A DNA stretch of 64,000 bases from Sphingobacteriales bacterium (GTDB lineage: Bacteria > Bacteroidota > Bacteroidia > Sphingobacteriales > Sphingobacteriaceae). Below the pieces are notes generated by a model that worked only from the letters and a program-made list of their open reading frames with translations, did no database searches and had not been told where the DNA came from. The stretch covers positions 62,001-126,000 of the forward strand of contig JACXVB010000001.1 of assembly GCA_014763615.1 (NCBI GenBank). Direction: 5' to 3'. Shown here piece by piece: positions 17,727 to 27,348 of the stretch; positions within the stretch are counted from its first letter, which is position 1, and every line of letters begins with the position of its first letter. The translations under genes were made by a program, and so were the position numbers.

Positions 17727-19106
17727 TTGGCTAAATCTAAAACTGCGTATTTCTGTCAAAGTTGCGGACATGAATCTGCAAAGTGGTTGGGTAAATGCCC
17801 ATCTTGCCAGCAATGGAACACTTTTGTAGAAGAAGTGGTAGAAAAGACAAGCAATAGTGCGCCTGATTGGAAAACAGCAAGCAACAGTTTAACCCGAGCC
17901 AACAAACCTGCCAGAGTTCAGGAAATTGTTTATACGGAGGACCATCGTTTGGTTACTCCTGATAAAGAACTAAACCGAGTTTTAGGAGGAGGAATTGTAG
18001 GCGGATCTTTAGTTTTAATTGGCGGAGAGCCAGGAATTGGGAAATCAACTTTGATGTTGCAATTGGCTTTAACCATTCCAAAACTCAAAATTTTATACGT
18101 TTCTGGAGAAGAAAGCGAGCAACAAATCAAATTAAGAGCCGAAAGAATTTTACCTAACCCAGTTTCAGATTGCTATATTTTAACCGAAACTTCTACCCAA
18201 AACATCTTTAAACAAATTGAGATTCTAGAACCTAGTTTGGTGATTATTGATTCTATCCAAACTTTACATTCTGCCCATATAGAATCTACTCCCGGAAGTG
18301 TTTCTCAAGTAAGAGAATGTACTGCCGAGTTACTTCGTTTTGCCAAAGAAACTTCCACTCCTGTGTTTTTGATAGGTCATATCACCAAAGATGGCATGAT
18401 AGCCGGACCGAAAATCTTAGAGCACATGGTAGATACCGTTTTACAATTTGAGGGAGACCGCCATCATGTTTACCGAATTTTAAGAGCTATTAAAAACCGT
18501 TTTGGTGCAGCATCTGAATTAGGAATTTATGAGATGTTGGGTAGCGGATTAAGAGAAGTTTCTAATCCTTCAGAAATTCTTTTATCCTTGAGAGAAGAGG
18601 CTTTGAGCGGTGTCACCATTTCTGCAACGATGGAAGGTATGCGCCCGATGTTGATTGAAACTCAGGCTTTGGTAAGCACTTCGCCCTATGGCACTCCACA
18701 ACGTTCTGCTACTGGTTTTGATACCAAAAGAATGAACATGCTGTTGGCTGTTTTAGAAAAACGATGTGGCTTTAGATTAGGTGCAAAAGATGTTTTCTTA
18801 AATATTGCGGGTGGAATTAAAGTAGAGGACCCAAGTATTGATTTAGGCTTAATTGCTGCCATTATCTCCTCTTATGAGGATATGCCTATTTCTTATAAAG
18901 TTTGTTTCGCTGCAGAAGTAGGTTTATCTGGCGAAATACGAGCTGTTACCCGAATAGAACAACGTATTGCTGAAGCAGAAAAATTAGGCTTCGAGCAAAT
19001 TTTCATTTCTAAGTACAACAAAAAAGGTCTAGATCTCAAAAAGTATCAAATCGAGATTAAAACCGTCTCTAAAGTTGAAGAAGTTTTTAACCTTCTTTTT
19101 GGTTAA
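17727..19106 (+). CDS. radA: DNA repair protein RadA
   Basis: A 459-residue protein from a TTG start, supported because it places the N-terminal zinc finger (CQSCGHESAKWLGKCPSC) at residues 9-26. RecA-like ATPase features follow: Walker A GGEPGIGKST, the RadA-specific KNRFG motif and a C-terminal Lon-like domain (about 300-455, with VFLNIAGGIKVEDPSIDLG). RadA is a DnaB-type branch-migration helicase used in recombination. It stands alone between the rng terminator and the TetR-regulated efflux operon. All key motifs are present. Confidence 0.96.
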   Translation: MAKSKTAYFCQSCGHESAKWLGKCPSCQQWNTFVEEVVEKTSNSAPDWKTASNSLTRANKPARVQEIVYTEDHRLVTPDKELNRVLGGGIVGGSLVLIGGEPGIGKSTLMLQLALTIPKLKILYVSGEESEQQIKLRAERILPNPVSDCYILTETSTQNIFKQIEILEPSLVIIDSIQTLHSAHIESTPGSVSQVRECTAELLRFAKETSTPVFLIGHITKDGMIAGPKILEHMVDTVLQFEGDRHHVYRILRAIKNRFGAASELGIYEMLGSGLREVSNPSEILLSLREEALSGVTISATMEGMRPMLIETQALVSTSPYGTPQRSATGFDTKRMNMLLAVLEKRCGFRLGAKDVFLNIAGGIKVEDPSIDLGLIAAIISSYEDMPISYKVCFAAEVGLSGEIRAVTRIEQRIAEAEKLGFEQIFISKYNKKGLDLKKYQIEIKTVSKVEEVFNLLFG

Positions 19107-19172
19107 TCTACGCCATTTAAATAAAAATTATCTTCGCTAAAACCTTTTAAATTTTTTCTTGTTGCATAGAAG

Positions 19173-19279
19173 TTTATCAATAATCAATCGTTTGATTAAT
19201 TTTTAACTATTGATAATCAGCTAATTATAAAAGCTGACAATAAAATGAAAGTCGTTAATCAATCGATTAATTAGTTTTG
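19173..19279. promoter_or_regulatory. Candidate TetR operators and -7 element upstream of the efflux operon
   Basis: Two related AT-rich inverted repeats lie in the 181-base gap before the TetR gene. The first, AATCAATCGTTTGATT (19183-19198), sits inside a larger inverted repeat TTATCAATA/TATTGATAA (19174-19182 and 19208-19216). The second, TTAATCAATCGATTAA (19255-19270), touches TAGTTTTG (19272-19279), which fits the Bacteroidota -7 element TAnnTTTG. A repressor bound at the second site would cover the promoter. Binding by the adjacent TetR protein is inference. Confidence 0.55.
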
Positions 19280-19287
19280 AAGCCGAA

Positions 19288-19920
19288 ATGACAATAACAG
19301 AAGAAAAACACGAAAAGAAAGACCACATTATTGAAATAGCAGAAAAGCTATTTTCTGAACTAGGTTATGACGGTGCTTCTACACGTCTCATCGCACAGGA
19401 TGCAGGTGTAAACATGGCTATGCTCAATTATTACTTTGGAGGTAAAGAAGGTTTGTATTTGGCAATTTTTGAGAAAAGAATTGGAGAATCTAAACTTCAA
19501 CTACAATCCTTAAATAATGAAGCCATATCCTCTTTTGAAAAGTTGAATAAGTGTATTGAAAACTATGCGGATAAAATGATGGCAAACTCTTGTTTTCAGA
19601 AAATCATTTACAGAGAAATGAGCCTTACACAAAGATCATCAGTTACCGATAAGATTATCCAGCTTTTATCAGAAAATGCACTTGAAATAAAAAAAATTCT
19701 ATTGGATGGTATTGCCAATGGAAGTTTTGCTGAAGTAGATGTAGATATGCTGATTGCCACCATGTTTGGTACCAAATCTTACCTCATTAACTCCTCTCAA
19801 ATGGCTTCTTTTTTAATCGGTAAAGATATTACTGACCCAAAAGTGCGAGAAGAAGAGGTAAAACCTCGTTTAAAAGACCACATGAAAAAAATGTTCAAAG
19901 CTTATTTAACAAAATCGTAA
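19288..19920 (+). CDS. TetR/AcrR family transcriptional regulator
   Basis: A 210-residue protein with an N-terminal TetR helix-turn-helix (about 12-58): KLFSELGYDGASTRLIAQDAGVNMAMLNYYFGGKEGLY, quoted here only in part in family terms, ends in the usual YYFGGKEGLY. The C-terminal helical ligand-binding domain (about 75-205) is variable and gives no ligand clue. It is the first gene of a unit that continues without a gap into a TolC-type outer-membrane factor, an HlyD-type adaptor and a DHA2 permease, so it most likely represses its own efflux operon and is released by a pump substrate. Two inverted repeats lie immediately upstream. Confidence 0.93.
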   Translation: MTITEEKHEKKDHIIEIAEKLFSELGYDGASTRLIAQDAGVNMAMLNYYFGGKEGLYLAIFEKRIGESKLQLQSLNNEAISSFEKLNKCIENYADKMMANSCFQKIIYREMSLTQRSSVTDKIIQLLSENALEIKKILLDGIANGSFAEVDVDMLIATMFGTKSYLINSSQMASFLIGKDITDPKVREEEVKPRLKDHMKKMFKAYLTKS

Positions 19921-21290
19921 TGAAGAAAATTAATCATACCATAAATCACATCATCTTCAAATACATGGTTCGCATGATAAGTAAATACGGAATCATGTCT
20001 TTATTAGTTACCGCCCCATTAATCAATTATGCACAAGAAAAAAAGGTTTTAAGTTTAGATGAAGCTATCCAATTGGGTTTAGCCAATAGCAAGACTTTAC
20101 AACTTTCAAAAGCTAAGGTTGAAGAAGCTGTTTCGGTCTATCATCAAACTTTAGATAAAGCTTTACCTAGTGCCAAAGCAAGTGCTATTTACAATCATGC
20201 AGAAATACCTAACAACACTTTGCAATTAGGCGGTGGAAACCCAATTCGTTTACCATCAAGTGCTGATGCTTATTTAGGAACTTTATCTGTCAACGAACTT
20301 ATTTTTGCTGGCAACAAGTTAAAGTATGCAAAAGAAAGTACCGATTTACTCAAGAAAATTGCCGAATTAGATGTAGATAATAACAAAGAAGAGGTTACGC
20401 TTTCCATCATCAATTCTTATCTCAATTTGTACAAATTAGCCGCTAGCAAAAAGGTAGTTCAGCAAAATTTAGATGCTTTAGATAAACAATATCAACAAAC
20501 CAAAAGGTTTTTTGATCAAGGTTTAGTGACCAAAAATGATGTTTTACGTTTGCAGCTTCAAAAATCAAATATTGCTTTAACCGGTTTAGATATCGATAAA
20601 AATCTGCATATCGTAAATTATAACTTAGCTATTTTATTAGGTTTACCAGAAGCTACAGAGATAGAAACCACCGATTTAAATTTAAATCCAAATCAAGCTA
20701 CTTCATTTGCCACGTTTATTGATAGCGCAATGAATAACAGGGTGGAGTTAAAACAGCTCGATTATCGTTCACAAATTGCGGACAAAAATATCCTTTCGCT
20801 TAAAGCGGATAAATTACCCACATTAGGTGCAGGTTTTGGCGCTTATTATGTAAACCCGAGTGGTAGTTTTATCCCTTCCCAAAACCAATTTATTACGCCA
20901 GTAACTCTAGGTTTAACCCTTTCTTGGAATATCGGCAACTTATGGACAAGTAAGAATAAAGTTGCAGAAGCTACTATTCAGAAGCGTGAAACCGACATCA
21001 GCAAAAGCATTTTGCTAGATCAAGTGAAGTTAGAAATCAATAGAAATTTCCAAAACTATCAGCAAGCCTTAGACAAAATTGAGGTGTTAAACACCGCGAT
21101 TGAGCAAGCGCAAGAAAATGATGACATCGTTCAATCAAAATACAATAATAACATCGCTTCTGTAACGGATAGAATTGATGCAGATACTCAGCTTTATCAA
21201 GCAAAAATCAATTTAGAAATAGCTAAAGCTGATGCTGAATTGGCTTACTATAACTTATTAAAATCATCAGGACAAAAATTAACTCGTTAA
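19920..21290 (+). CDS. TolC family outer-membrane efflux protein
   Basis: A 456-residue protein of the outer-membrane factor family: paired coiled-coil halves with VLSLDEAIQLGLANSKTL at the start of the first repeat and KVEVLNTAIEQ-type helices later. The trimer forms the exit duct of tripartite pumps. Its ATG overlaps the TetR stop by one base (TAATG), which suggests translational coupling. A start further in (19965 or 19974) would give a more usual signal peptide ending INYAQEK, so the true N-terminus is uncertain by up to 18 residues. It is followed 21 bases later by the adaptor gene. Confidence 0.92.
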   Translation: MKKINHTINHIIFKYMVRMISKYGIMSLLVTAPLINYAQEKKVLSLDEAIQLGLANSKTLQLSKAKVEEAVSVYHQTLDKALPSAKASAIYNHAEIPNNTLQLGGGNPIRLPSSADAYLGTLSVNELIFAGNKLKYAKESTDLLKKIAELDVDNNKEEVTLSIINSYLNLYKLAASKKVVQQNLDALDKQYQQTKRFFDQGLVTKNDVLRLQLQKSNIALTGLDIDKNLHIVNYNLAILLGLPEATEIETTDLNLNPNQATSFATFIDSAMNNRVELKQLDYRSQIADKNILSLKADKLPTLGAGFGAYYVNPSGSFIPSQNQFITPVTLGLTLSWNIGNLWTSKNKVAEATIQKRETDISKSILLDQVKLEINRNFQNYQQALDKIEVLNTAIEQAQENDDIVQSKYNNNIASVTDRIDADTQLYQAKINLEIAKADAELAYYNLLKSSGQKLTR

Positions 21291-21311
21291 AAAACCTTCA
21301 ATATCAATAAC

Positions 21312-22352
21312 ATGGAAAATACGCAACCAAAGAAAAAATCAAATAAAGTTATCCCTATTATTTTAGCGGTGATCATCTTAGTAGGTGGTTTTTTCGGAAT
21401 CAAAGAATATATCTATTATAATAATCATGTTGACACAGATGATGCCCAAATTGATGGCGACATCAGCCCGGTAGTGGCGAGAGTGGGCGGTTATGTAGAT
21501 TCGATATACTTCGAAGAAAACCAACACGTAGAAGCCGGACAACTTTTGGTAAAGTTGGATGACCGAGACTTTAAAATCAGATTAGAACAAGCTAAAGCAG
21601 GTAAATTATCGGCGCAAGCCAATGTGGGTGTGAGCCAAAGTGTAGTAAGTACAACTTCTGCCAGTATCGGCACTGCAAGAGCAAATGTAGTAGCGGCACA
21701 AGCAAGAGCAGATAAAGCCAATAAAGATTTTGCTCGTTACCAAAATCTAATTAAAGACGGTTCAATCCCACAACAATTATTTGATCAGGCTAAAGCCGAA
21801 AAAGATGCTGCGGATGCTAACTTACAAGCTGCAAAAACACAATATGAAGCGGCTCAACGCCAGGTAAATACTAGTGAATCTCAAGTTGCTGCGGCAACAA
21901 CCGGTATCGATCAAAGATTAGCAGATATTGATTTCGCGGAATTGCAACTATCCTATACCAGAATTACTGCACCAACCAGTGGAATTGCTTCTAAAAAGAA
22001 TATCCAAATTGGTCAGTTAGTGCAACCCGGACAGTCATTATTTGCAATTGTAAATGATAGTAGTTTATATGTTACTGCAAATTTTAAAGAAACCCAGCTA
22101 GAAGATTTAAAAGAAGGACAATTGGTAGATATCATAGTAGATGCCTTCCCTGATGTAAAGCTAACCGGACATATCTACAATTTCTCGCCAGCAACTGGGG
22201 CTAAATTTTCCTTATTACCTCCAGACAATGCCAGTGGAAACTTCGTAAAAGTAATCCAACGTATTCCTGTAAAGATTAAAATAGACAAGAACAACATCAT
22301 GAATAGATTAAAACCAGGAATGAGTGTTAATGTATCTGTGCATATTAAATAA
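21312..22352 (+). CDS. HlyD/EmrA family membrane-fusion adaptor
   Basis: A 346-residue protein with a single N-terminal transmembrane segment (about 12-32), the VDTDDAQIDGDISPVVARV biotinyl-lipoyl half typical of EmrA, a long alpha-helical hairpin rich in Ala and Gln (about 90-200), the second lipoyl half with RITAPTSGIASKKNIQ, and a beta-barrel domain. It bridges the inner-membrane permease and the TolC-type duct. Spacing of 21 bases from tolC and 8 bases to the permease confirms an operon. No key segment appears to be missing. Confidence 0.94.
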   Translation: MENTQPKKKSNKVIPIILAVIILVGGFFGIKEYIYYNNHVDTDDAQIDGDISPVVARVGGYVDSIYFEENQHVEAGQLLVKLDDRDFKIRLEQAKAGKLSAQANVGVSQSVVSTTSASIGTARANVVAAQARADKANKDFARYQNLIKDGSIPQQLFDQAKAEKDAADANLQAAKTQYEAAQRQVNTSESQVAAATTGIDQRLADIDFAELQLSYTRITAPTSGIASKKNIQIGQLVQPGQSLFAIVNDSSLYVTANFKETQLEDLKEGQLVDIIVDAFPDVKLTGHIYNFSPATGAKFSLLPPDNASGNFVKVIQRIPVKIKIDKNNIMNRLKPGMSVNVSVHIK

Positions 22353-22360
22353 AAGATTTT

Positions 22361-23908
22361 ATGGCCGAAAAAGGATTAAAAAAGTGGGTAATTACCATCA
22401 CCGTAATTACCGCCTCACTTTTAGAGCTGATTGATACCACTATTGTTAACGTTTCTTTACCTCAAATTCAAGGTAATTTAGGCGCAACTTTAGAGGATAT
22501 TGCATGGATAACAACCGGCTATGCAGTGGCAAACGTAATCATATTACCCATGTCGGGCTGGCTGGGAGAAACATTTGGAAGAAAAAATTATTTCCTCACC
22601 TCTATCATCATCTTCACCATAGCTTCTTTTTTATGTGGTAATGCCACTTCTTTAGAAGAATTGATTTTATTTAGAGTGATACAAGGTTTTGCTGGTGGAG
22701 GATTAATTTCTACCGCACAAGCTATCTTATTAGAAACTTGGCCTCCGGAAGAAGTGGGAACCGCTACCGCGATGTTTGGTTTAGGTGCCGTAGTTGGACC
22801 AACCCTAGGACCAACCATTGGTGGTTACATTACAGACCACTTTTCATGGCCTTGGATTTTCTATGTAAATATTCCAGTTGGAATTATCGCGGCATTCTCC
22901 ACCTACTTGTTTGTAAAAGAAACACCAAAAGCAGCAAAAGGAAGAAAAGTAGATTGGTGGGGCATCATATTATTGGCCGTTACCGTAGGAAGTTTACAAA
23001 CCGTTTTAGAGAAAGGCGAGAGCGAAGATTGGTTTGCAACGGGATATATTATTTTGTTAACTGTAGCTAGTATCATTGGATTTTTCTTATTTATCTGGAG
23101 AGAAACCACTGTAGAACACCCAGTAGTGAACTTTGATATTCTCAAGAAAAGAAGTTTCTCCATAGGGATGTTTACAAGTTTTATTTTAGGATTTGGGCTT
23201 TATGGTTCCGTATTTATATTTCCCGTCTTTTGCCAAAACCTGCTTGGGTTTACCCCGCTACAAACGGGACTGATACTTTTACCAGGAGGTTTAGCAACTA
23301 TTTTCATGATGCCATTTATTGGGAAAATGCTGAAAAATGGAGTTCCTGCTCAATTAATGGCTACCTTAGGTTTATTCTTGTTCTTTATCTTTCTAATGAT
23401 GCTGAGTAATTCATCTTTACTCTCCGGAACAGGAGATTTCTTCTGGCCGCTCATTATCCGAGGTTTAGGTTTGGCATTCCTATTTGTACCACTCACCACT
23501 TTAGCTGTACAAGATTTACGTGGACGAGAAATTGGACAAGGTACCGGTTTGAATAATATGGGCCGTCAGTTAGGTGGTTCGTTTGGAATTGCCGCATTAA
23601 CCACCATTATTCACTTAAGACAAGGGATGCATAGGAACAACTTATTGACTAACATCAATGAATATAATAGTGCGTTTGTAGAAAGATTTCAGATGATGAC
23701 CAAAAGCTTTATTGCTAAAGGATATGGAGTTTTAGACGCACAACATGCCGCCATGAAAGCCATTGATGGAGAAGTTTTAAAGCAAACTTTTCTGATGACC
23801 TATTTAGATGCTTATTGGTTAGTGGGAATTATTATGGTGAGTTGTATTCCTCTTTTATTCTTACAAAAATTCAAGAAGAATGCGGCTATTCCGGTAGATG
23901 CACACTAG
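22361..23908 (+). CDS. DHA2 family (EmrB/QacA type) drug:proton antiporter
   Basis: A 515-residue integral membrane protein with about 14 hydrophobic segments. The DHA2 signatures are present: LLELIDTTIVNVSLPQIQ in the first helix (motif D1), the loop GWLGETFGRKNYF (motif A) and the motif C region GLGAVVGPTLGPTIGGY. It uses the proton gradient to extrude hydrophobic or cationic compounds. With the upstream adaptor and TolC homologue it forms a complete EmrAB-TolC-like pump. It is the last gene, closed by a hairpin at 23922-23953. The substrate cannot be inferred. Confidence 0.95.
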   Translation: MAEKGLKKWVITITVITASLLELIDTTIVNVSLPQIQGNLGATLEDIAWITTGYAVANVIILPMSGWLGETFGRKNYFLTSIIIFTIASFLCGNATSLEELILFRVIQGFAGGGLISTAQAILLETWPPEEVGTATAMFGLGAVVGPTLGPTIGGYITDHFSWPWIFYVNIPVGIIAAFSTYLFVKETPKAAKGRKVDWWGIILLAVTVGSLQTVLEKGESEDWFATGYIILLTVASIIGFFLFIWRETTVEHPVVNFDILKKRSFSIGMFTSFILGFGLYGSVFIFPVFCQNLLGFTPLQTGLILLPGGLATIFMMPFIGKMLKNGVPAQLMATLGLFLFFIFLMMLSNSSLLSGTGDFFWPLIIRGLGLAFLFVPLTTLAVQDLRGREIGQGTGLNNMGRQLGGSFGIAALTTIIHLRQGMHRNNLLTNINEYNSAFVERFQMMTKSFIAKGYGVLDAQHAAMKAIDGEVLKQTFLMTYLDAYWLVGIIMVSCIPLLFLQKFKKNAAIPVDAH

Positions 23909-23921
23909 ATACCATAAATAA

Positions 23922-23953
23922 CCAAAGCCGCTTTGATGATGAAGCGGCTTTGG
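23922..23953 (+). terminator. Terminator of the efflux operon
   Basis: Arms CCAAAGCCGCTT (23922-23933) and AAGCGGCTTTGG (23942-23953) pair perfectly around an eight-base loop. The tail is AATTAAC rather than a clear T run, so it may need help from Rho, but its place 13 bases after the permease stop fits termination. Confidence 0.8.
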
Positions 23954-24272
23954 AATTAACAATTAAAACCTATTAAATCCTAAAAGAATGAACTTTTAGG
24001 GATGATTAACCTTACTACGAATTTAACAATTTAACTTGCTCTAAAGCAAATTAAATTTTATTTTTTGTGGAATAATCTTTCCACAAAATTTACCCTACTG
24101 TCCAAGTTTATTCAAACTTCTCTCCGTTACAACTTCACACTAATCAAATAAAAAATACCAAGAACTAGGTATTTTTTGGAGTTCTTCTTTTTTCTAAATT
24201 GAGTTAGGAATCATCAATATCTTTTTGCTAACTGTGCATCATCTTTACCCGCAATATTAAAATCCTAAACTC
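23954..24272. other. Non-coding gap with one terminator-like hairpin
   Basis: About 320 bases of AT-rich DNA with no convincing open frame. The only structure seen is a hairpin with ten-base arms AAAAAATACC (24150-24159) and GGTATTTTTT (24168-24177) around an eight-base loop, about 95 bases before the next gene. It could stop read-through or act in the leader of the gene at 24273. No promoter element is clear. Confidence 0.5.
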
Positions 24273-24680
24273 ATGAAACTAAATCCAAAAATTTTGCTCA
24301 TTTGTGCTGCTTTACTGCTATTAAATTTTAATAGTTCGGCAAAAGCACTTCCAAATCACCAAAATCATCTTGTTTATACAGATGATAAAGATGCTATCCA
24401 ATCTGTTGTGATGAAATTTTTGACTGCTTTACATGATTTTAATTTCGAGGAAGCAAAAAAATACACTTTACCAGACAACAAAGAGTTTTTTGAAATGATG
24501 GAGCATTTCTCTAAAGACCCTAATGCAAAACAAAACCCCATTCCTACCATTAAAGATGTTCAAATTGAAGGAAACAAAGCAAGTGTAACCCTAAGCTCTC
24601 CTCCAATGATGAAACTAGAGAAAGAAAATGGACAATGGAAAATTGATGTTAGAATGAAACCGCTACCTAAAGAAAATTAA
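24273..24680 (+). CDS. Secreted protein with an NTF2/DUF4878-like domain
   Basis: A 135-residue protein with a signal peptide (about 1-26, SSAKALP). The mature part begins DAIQSVVMKFLTALHDFNFEEAKKY and ends in strands GNKASVTLSS and NGQWKIDV, the usual pattern of DUF4878/SnoaL-like NTF2 folds in Bacteroidota envelope proteins. No catalytic role is evident. It is one base from the following membrane-protein gene, so the two are co-transcribed. The fold is assigned by pattern only. Confidence 0.72.
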   Translation: MKLNPKILLICAALLLLNFNSSAKALPNHQNHLVYTDDKDAIQSVVMKFLTALHDFNFEEAKKYTLPDNKEFFEMMEHFSKDPNAKQNPIPTIKDVQIEGNKASVTLSSPPMMKLEKENGQWKIDVRMKPLPKEN

Positions 24681-24681
24681 C

Positions 24682-25554
24682 ATGGAATCTACAAAAAAGA
24701 AAAGTGCTTTGCCTTTTAACTCCTCACAAAACAAGATTCTTAAATATCTGAACTATAGCTTTTATGTTTTCGCAGCTATCGGAATTATCTTTTTTCTATC
24801 AATCAGTGGCCTTATTCCAACCTCGATAATAGACTCCATATTTTGGTTTTTAACTGTCTTAGGCTCTGTGGTAGTAGTAATTATGATTGGATTCTTCAGC
24901 TTTATGATTTCGGGCTTCTTAATCCATTTTATCCAAATGCAAACAGTTTATGGCATAAGTAACTTAGAGGTGGATGGAAAAATCATTCTTGATATTAGAG
25001 ATAAAAGTAAAACAGGCAGCTTAGTCTTTTTTCTAATTTCGGCAGGATTTGTGACTTTAGTAAACCTCATTCTTTTTAAAACAGATACCATATTTGATGC
25101 CGTTCAAATTGCAACTTTCGATTTAAATGACAGATTAATTTTTGGCTTCTTTTACTTTTTAAGTCACTTTCTGTTTATCTATTTTGGATTTAAGATGCTT
25201 AAAGACGAACCCTATTTTGCCATTTCGGAAAAAGGATTTTTGTATAATCCAGCTGGGATGTCATACGGGATGGTACTCTGGGATGATGTTTCATCCGTAA
25301 AAGAAAGTACAATTATGTATTCAACTTTTGCAGGTGCACATCAAGTAGTTCCAAGAGCTGTGATTTGCGTTGGTTTAAAAAATCCAGAAAAGTATTTGAA
25401 ACGCTACAATTTTGTTTTAAGAACGCTGATCAGATTAATCAATAAATTTAATCGATATCAAACTGAAAATCCTTCAGATTTAATCATCGCAAAAAATGTG
25501 ATAGCTCATGATTACGAAGCTATTATTGCTCTAATGAATAAGTACGCTAAGTAA
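24682..25554 (+). CDS. Membrane protein with a C-terminal STM3941-like domain
   Basis: A 290-residue protein with four hydrophobic segments (about 18-42, 48-85, 108-130 and 150-172) followed by a soluble region. The soluble part, PYFAISEKGFLYNPAGM then LWDDVSSVKES, resembles the STM3941 domain seen in small bacterial membrane proteins of unknown function. It is immediately downstream of the secreted NTF2-like gene and convergent with the M14 peptidase. No function is known for the family; the assignment is moderate. Confidence 0.65.
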   Translation: MESTKKKSALPFNSSQNKILKYLNYSFYVFAAIGIIFFLSISGLIPTSIIDSIFWFLTVLGSVVVVIMIGFFSFMISGFLIHFIQMQTVYGISNLEVDGKIILDIRDKSKTGSLVFFLISAGFVTLVNLILFKTDTIFDAVQIATFDLNDRLIFGFFYFLSHFLFIYFGFKMLKDEPYFAISEKGFLYNPAGMSYGMVLWDDVSSVKESTIMYSTFAGAHQVVPRAVICVGLKNPEKYLKRYNFVLRTLIRLINKFNRYQTENPSDLIIAKNVIAHDYEAIIALMNKYAK

Positions 25555-25582
25555 AAAAATCAAGAGCGATGATTCATCGCTC
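25553..25582 (-). terminator. Terminator of the M14 peptidase pair
   Basis: Arms GAGCGATG (25564-25571) and CATCGCTC (25575-25582) with a three-base loop; the A run at 25553-25559 gives the U tract on the minus strand. It ends the minus-strand M14 transcript and overlaps the stop of the plus-strand gene. Confidence 0.82.
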
Positions 25583-25596
25583 CTGAAAGATTTATT

Positions 25597-27339
25597 TTAT
25601 TTGGTTAAGCTAACTAATCCACCTTTTTTACTATCTACTGTAATGGTGTATTTAGATCCTCCGTTCACGATCCATCTTACCACCACTTTATTCATACCAG
25701 GAATGTTATCTACCTTAATATGGGCAGGATCATTCTTTTGCTCGGTAGCGATATTTAAATCTTTATCTTTTACCACCATGCCCGCAATTACTTTTGCTCC
25801 CGATAGTGAAATCACATCTGGCACTTCAATATGGTATTTTAAATCTTGGGAAGCATGTGTAGGCATCATTCTTACGTTGGCTACAGTGGCGGTCACTTGC
25901 TTTAAACCACTTCCTAAATCTTTCACTTCCACGTCACTAATTTCTAGTTTAGGCGTTTCGAAACAATGATAAAAAGTAAAGGCCATGTTACGATGCGCAT
26001 CCGATTCTAACAAAAATCCGGGATGCATCCTGCCAAAATTCTTTTTGAAACCACCAATTTCAATATCGCCATATTGCGGATGATGATAAGGTTTCCAATC
26101 TACAAAAGCATCGTTAAACAATAAATCTTTATTAAATTGATAAGGTGTGGCGCTATTACGCCCTTCATCATCTGGCTTATCATACATCAAGAAATTATTC
26201 CATAGCTCATTAGAGAAAGTATAGATTCCTCTATCTCCGTAAAACCAATCCAACTCGCCGCCAAACACAGAATACAAATCTTTATAAACCACCAAATATT
26301 TGTATCCTGGAATTAATTCCTCTCCTTTTTTACCTAAAGCATCATATACTTGAACATCCTCACGATTATATGTTCCTTCATCTTCTGCCGCTCCCGGGCC
26401 ACGTAAAATCATCCCACCATTATTATGGTAAGATTGCGCCGCGGCAATATTTGGGTGTTTCATCACAAAATCAGCCACTGCTCTATTTTCGGGTAAGGAG
26501 AAAGGATACTTGTAAGCCCCGCTTTGGATGTAATTCGGTTGCCAATTCCAAGCCCAGTCACGGTTAGGGTCATAATAACCTTCACCATCTTCATTTACTA
26601 AACCATCACCATCGTTATCAATACCTTCCCAACCTAACAGATCGTAATCACCTTTTTCATCCGGGCCTACCCTAATCATTCTTCTTGGGTTGTCAGGATC
26701 TATCGTATATCGTCCATTTGGATCTTTTCTTCTCATCATGGTGATATTTCCATCGCCATCCAAATCATCAAATCCATCCTCATTTACGGCTCCGTCTCGG
26801 TCGTTATCTACCGGAATCATCCCAGACCGTGGCGAGTTAGCATTATTAGGTTGATGGATGAAATTATCTCGGCCATCTGGATTGATGGAAGGAACGATGT
26901 AAAAGATTTTATCATGTAATAAATCTCTGATGAACTTATTCTCGCCAAAAGACTCGGCTAAATACCAAGCCGTATAAGAAGCGAATTCCGTTCCTTGAAT
27001 TTCATTAGAATGGATATTTCCATCGATGTACATTCCAGGCTTTCTGTCTGGGTCTCCGCCCGATTTATAATCGGTAATGGCTAAAAGAATCAAATCTCTG
27101 CCTTGTGCTGTTTTACCTATCACCTCTAATTTCACTAAATCAGGATAAGCCTTTGCTAGTTTTTTTGCGATTTCTACATGGCCTTCATAGTCGTAATATC
27201 TATTCCAGCTTATTTCTACTTTTGGATGTTCTGGCGTTCCAGAAGCTTTAAAAATTTGACCAGGTTCTTGTGCTGATGCGGTTAAAACACAACCTGAAAT
27301 CACTATGGTATTGATGAGTTTTTTGATATTGATTTTCAT
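25597..27339 (-). CDS. Secreted M14 zinc carboxypeptidase, catalytic residues present
   Basis: A 580-residue protein with a signal peptide (about 1-23, TASAQ). The M14 zinc site is complete: His110 and Glu113 in GNIHSNEIQG, His305 in AAAQSYHNNGG and the catalytic Glu378 in YTFSNELWN. Between them is a long acidic insertion (about 178-262) with repeated EF-hand-like loops such as DRDGAVNEDGF, DLDGDGNIT and DNDGDGLVNEDG, likely to bind calcium. A beta domain follows (about 470-580). It removes C-terminal residues from peptides outside the cytoplasm. A degenerate paralogue lies nine bases upstream in the same operon. Confidence 0.93.
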   Translation of the reverse strand: MKINIKKLINTIVISGCVLTASAQEPGQIFKASGTPEHPKVEISWNRYYDYEGHVEIAKKLAKAYPDLVKLEVIGKTAQGRDLILLAITDYKSGGDPDRKPGMYIDGNIHSNEIQGTEFASYTAWYLAESFGENKFIRDLLHDKIFYIVPSINPDGRDNFIHQPNNANSPRSGMIPVDNDRDGAVNEDGFDDLDGDGNITMMRRKDPNGRYTIDPDNPRRMIRVGPDEKGDYDLLGWEGIDNDGDGLVNEDGEGYYDPNRDWAWNWQPNYIQSGAYKYPFSLPENRAVADFVMKHPNIAAAQSYHNNGGMILRGPGAAEDEGTYNREDVQVYDALGKKGEELIPGYKYLVVYKDLYSVFGGELDWFYGDRGIYTFSNELWNNFLMYDKPDDEGRNSATPYQFNKDLLFNDAFVDWKPYHHPQYGDIEIGGFKKNFGRMHPGFLLESDAHRNMAFTFYHCFETPKLEISDVEVKDLGSGLKQVTATVANVRMMPTHASQDLKYHIEVPDVISLSGAKVIAGMVVKDKDLNIATEQKNDPAHIKVDNIPGMNKVVVRWIVNGGSKYTITVDSKKGGLVSLTK

Positions 27340-27348
27340 GATTACAGA

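Noticed and set aside
22738-23070. Open frame of 110 codons in a second plus-strand frame inside the DHA2 permease gene
   Set aside because: It has no family signal and lies wholly within a gene with clear MFS motifs; overlap from codon bias is the simple explanation.
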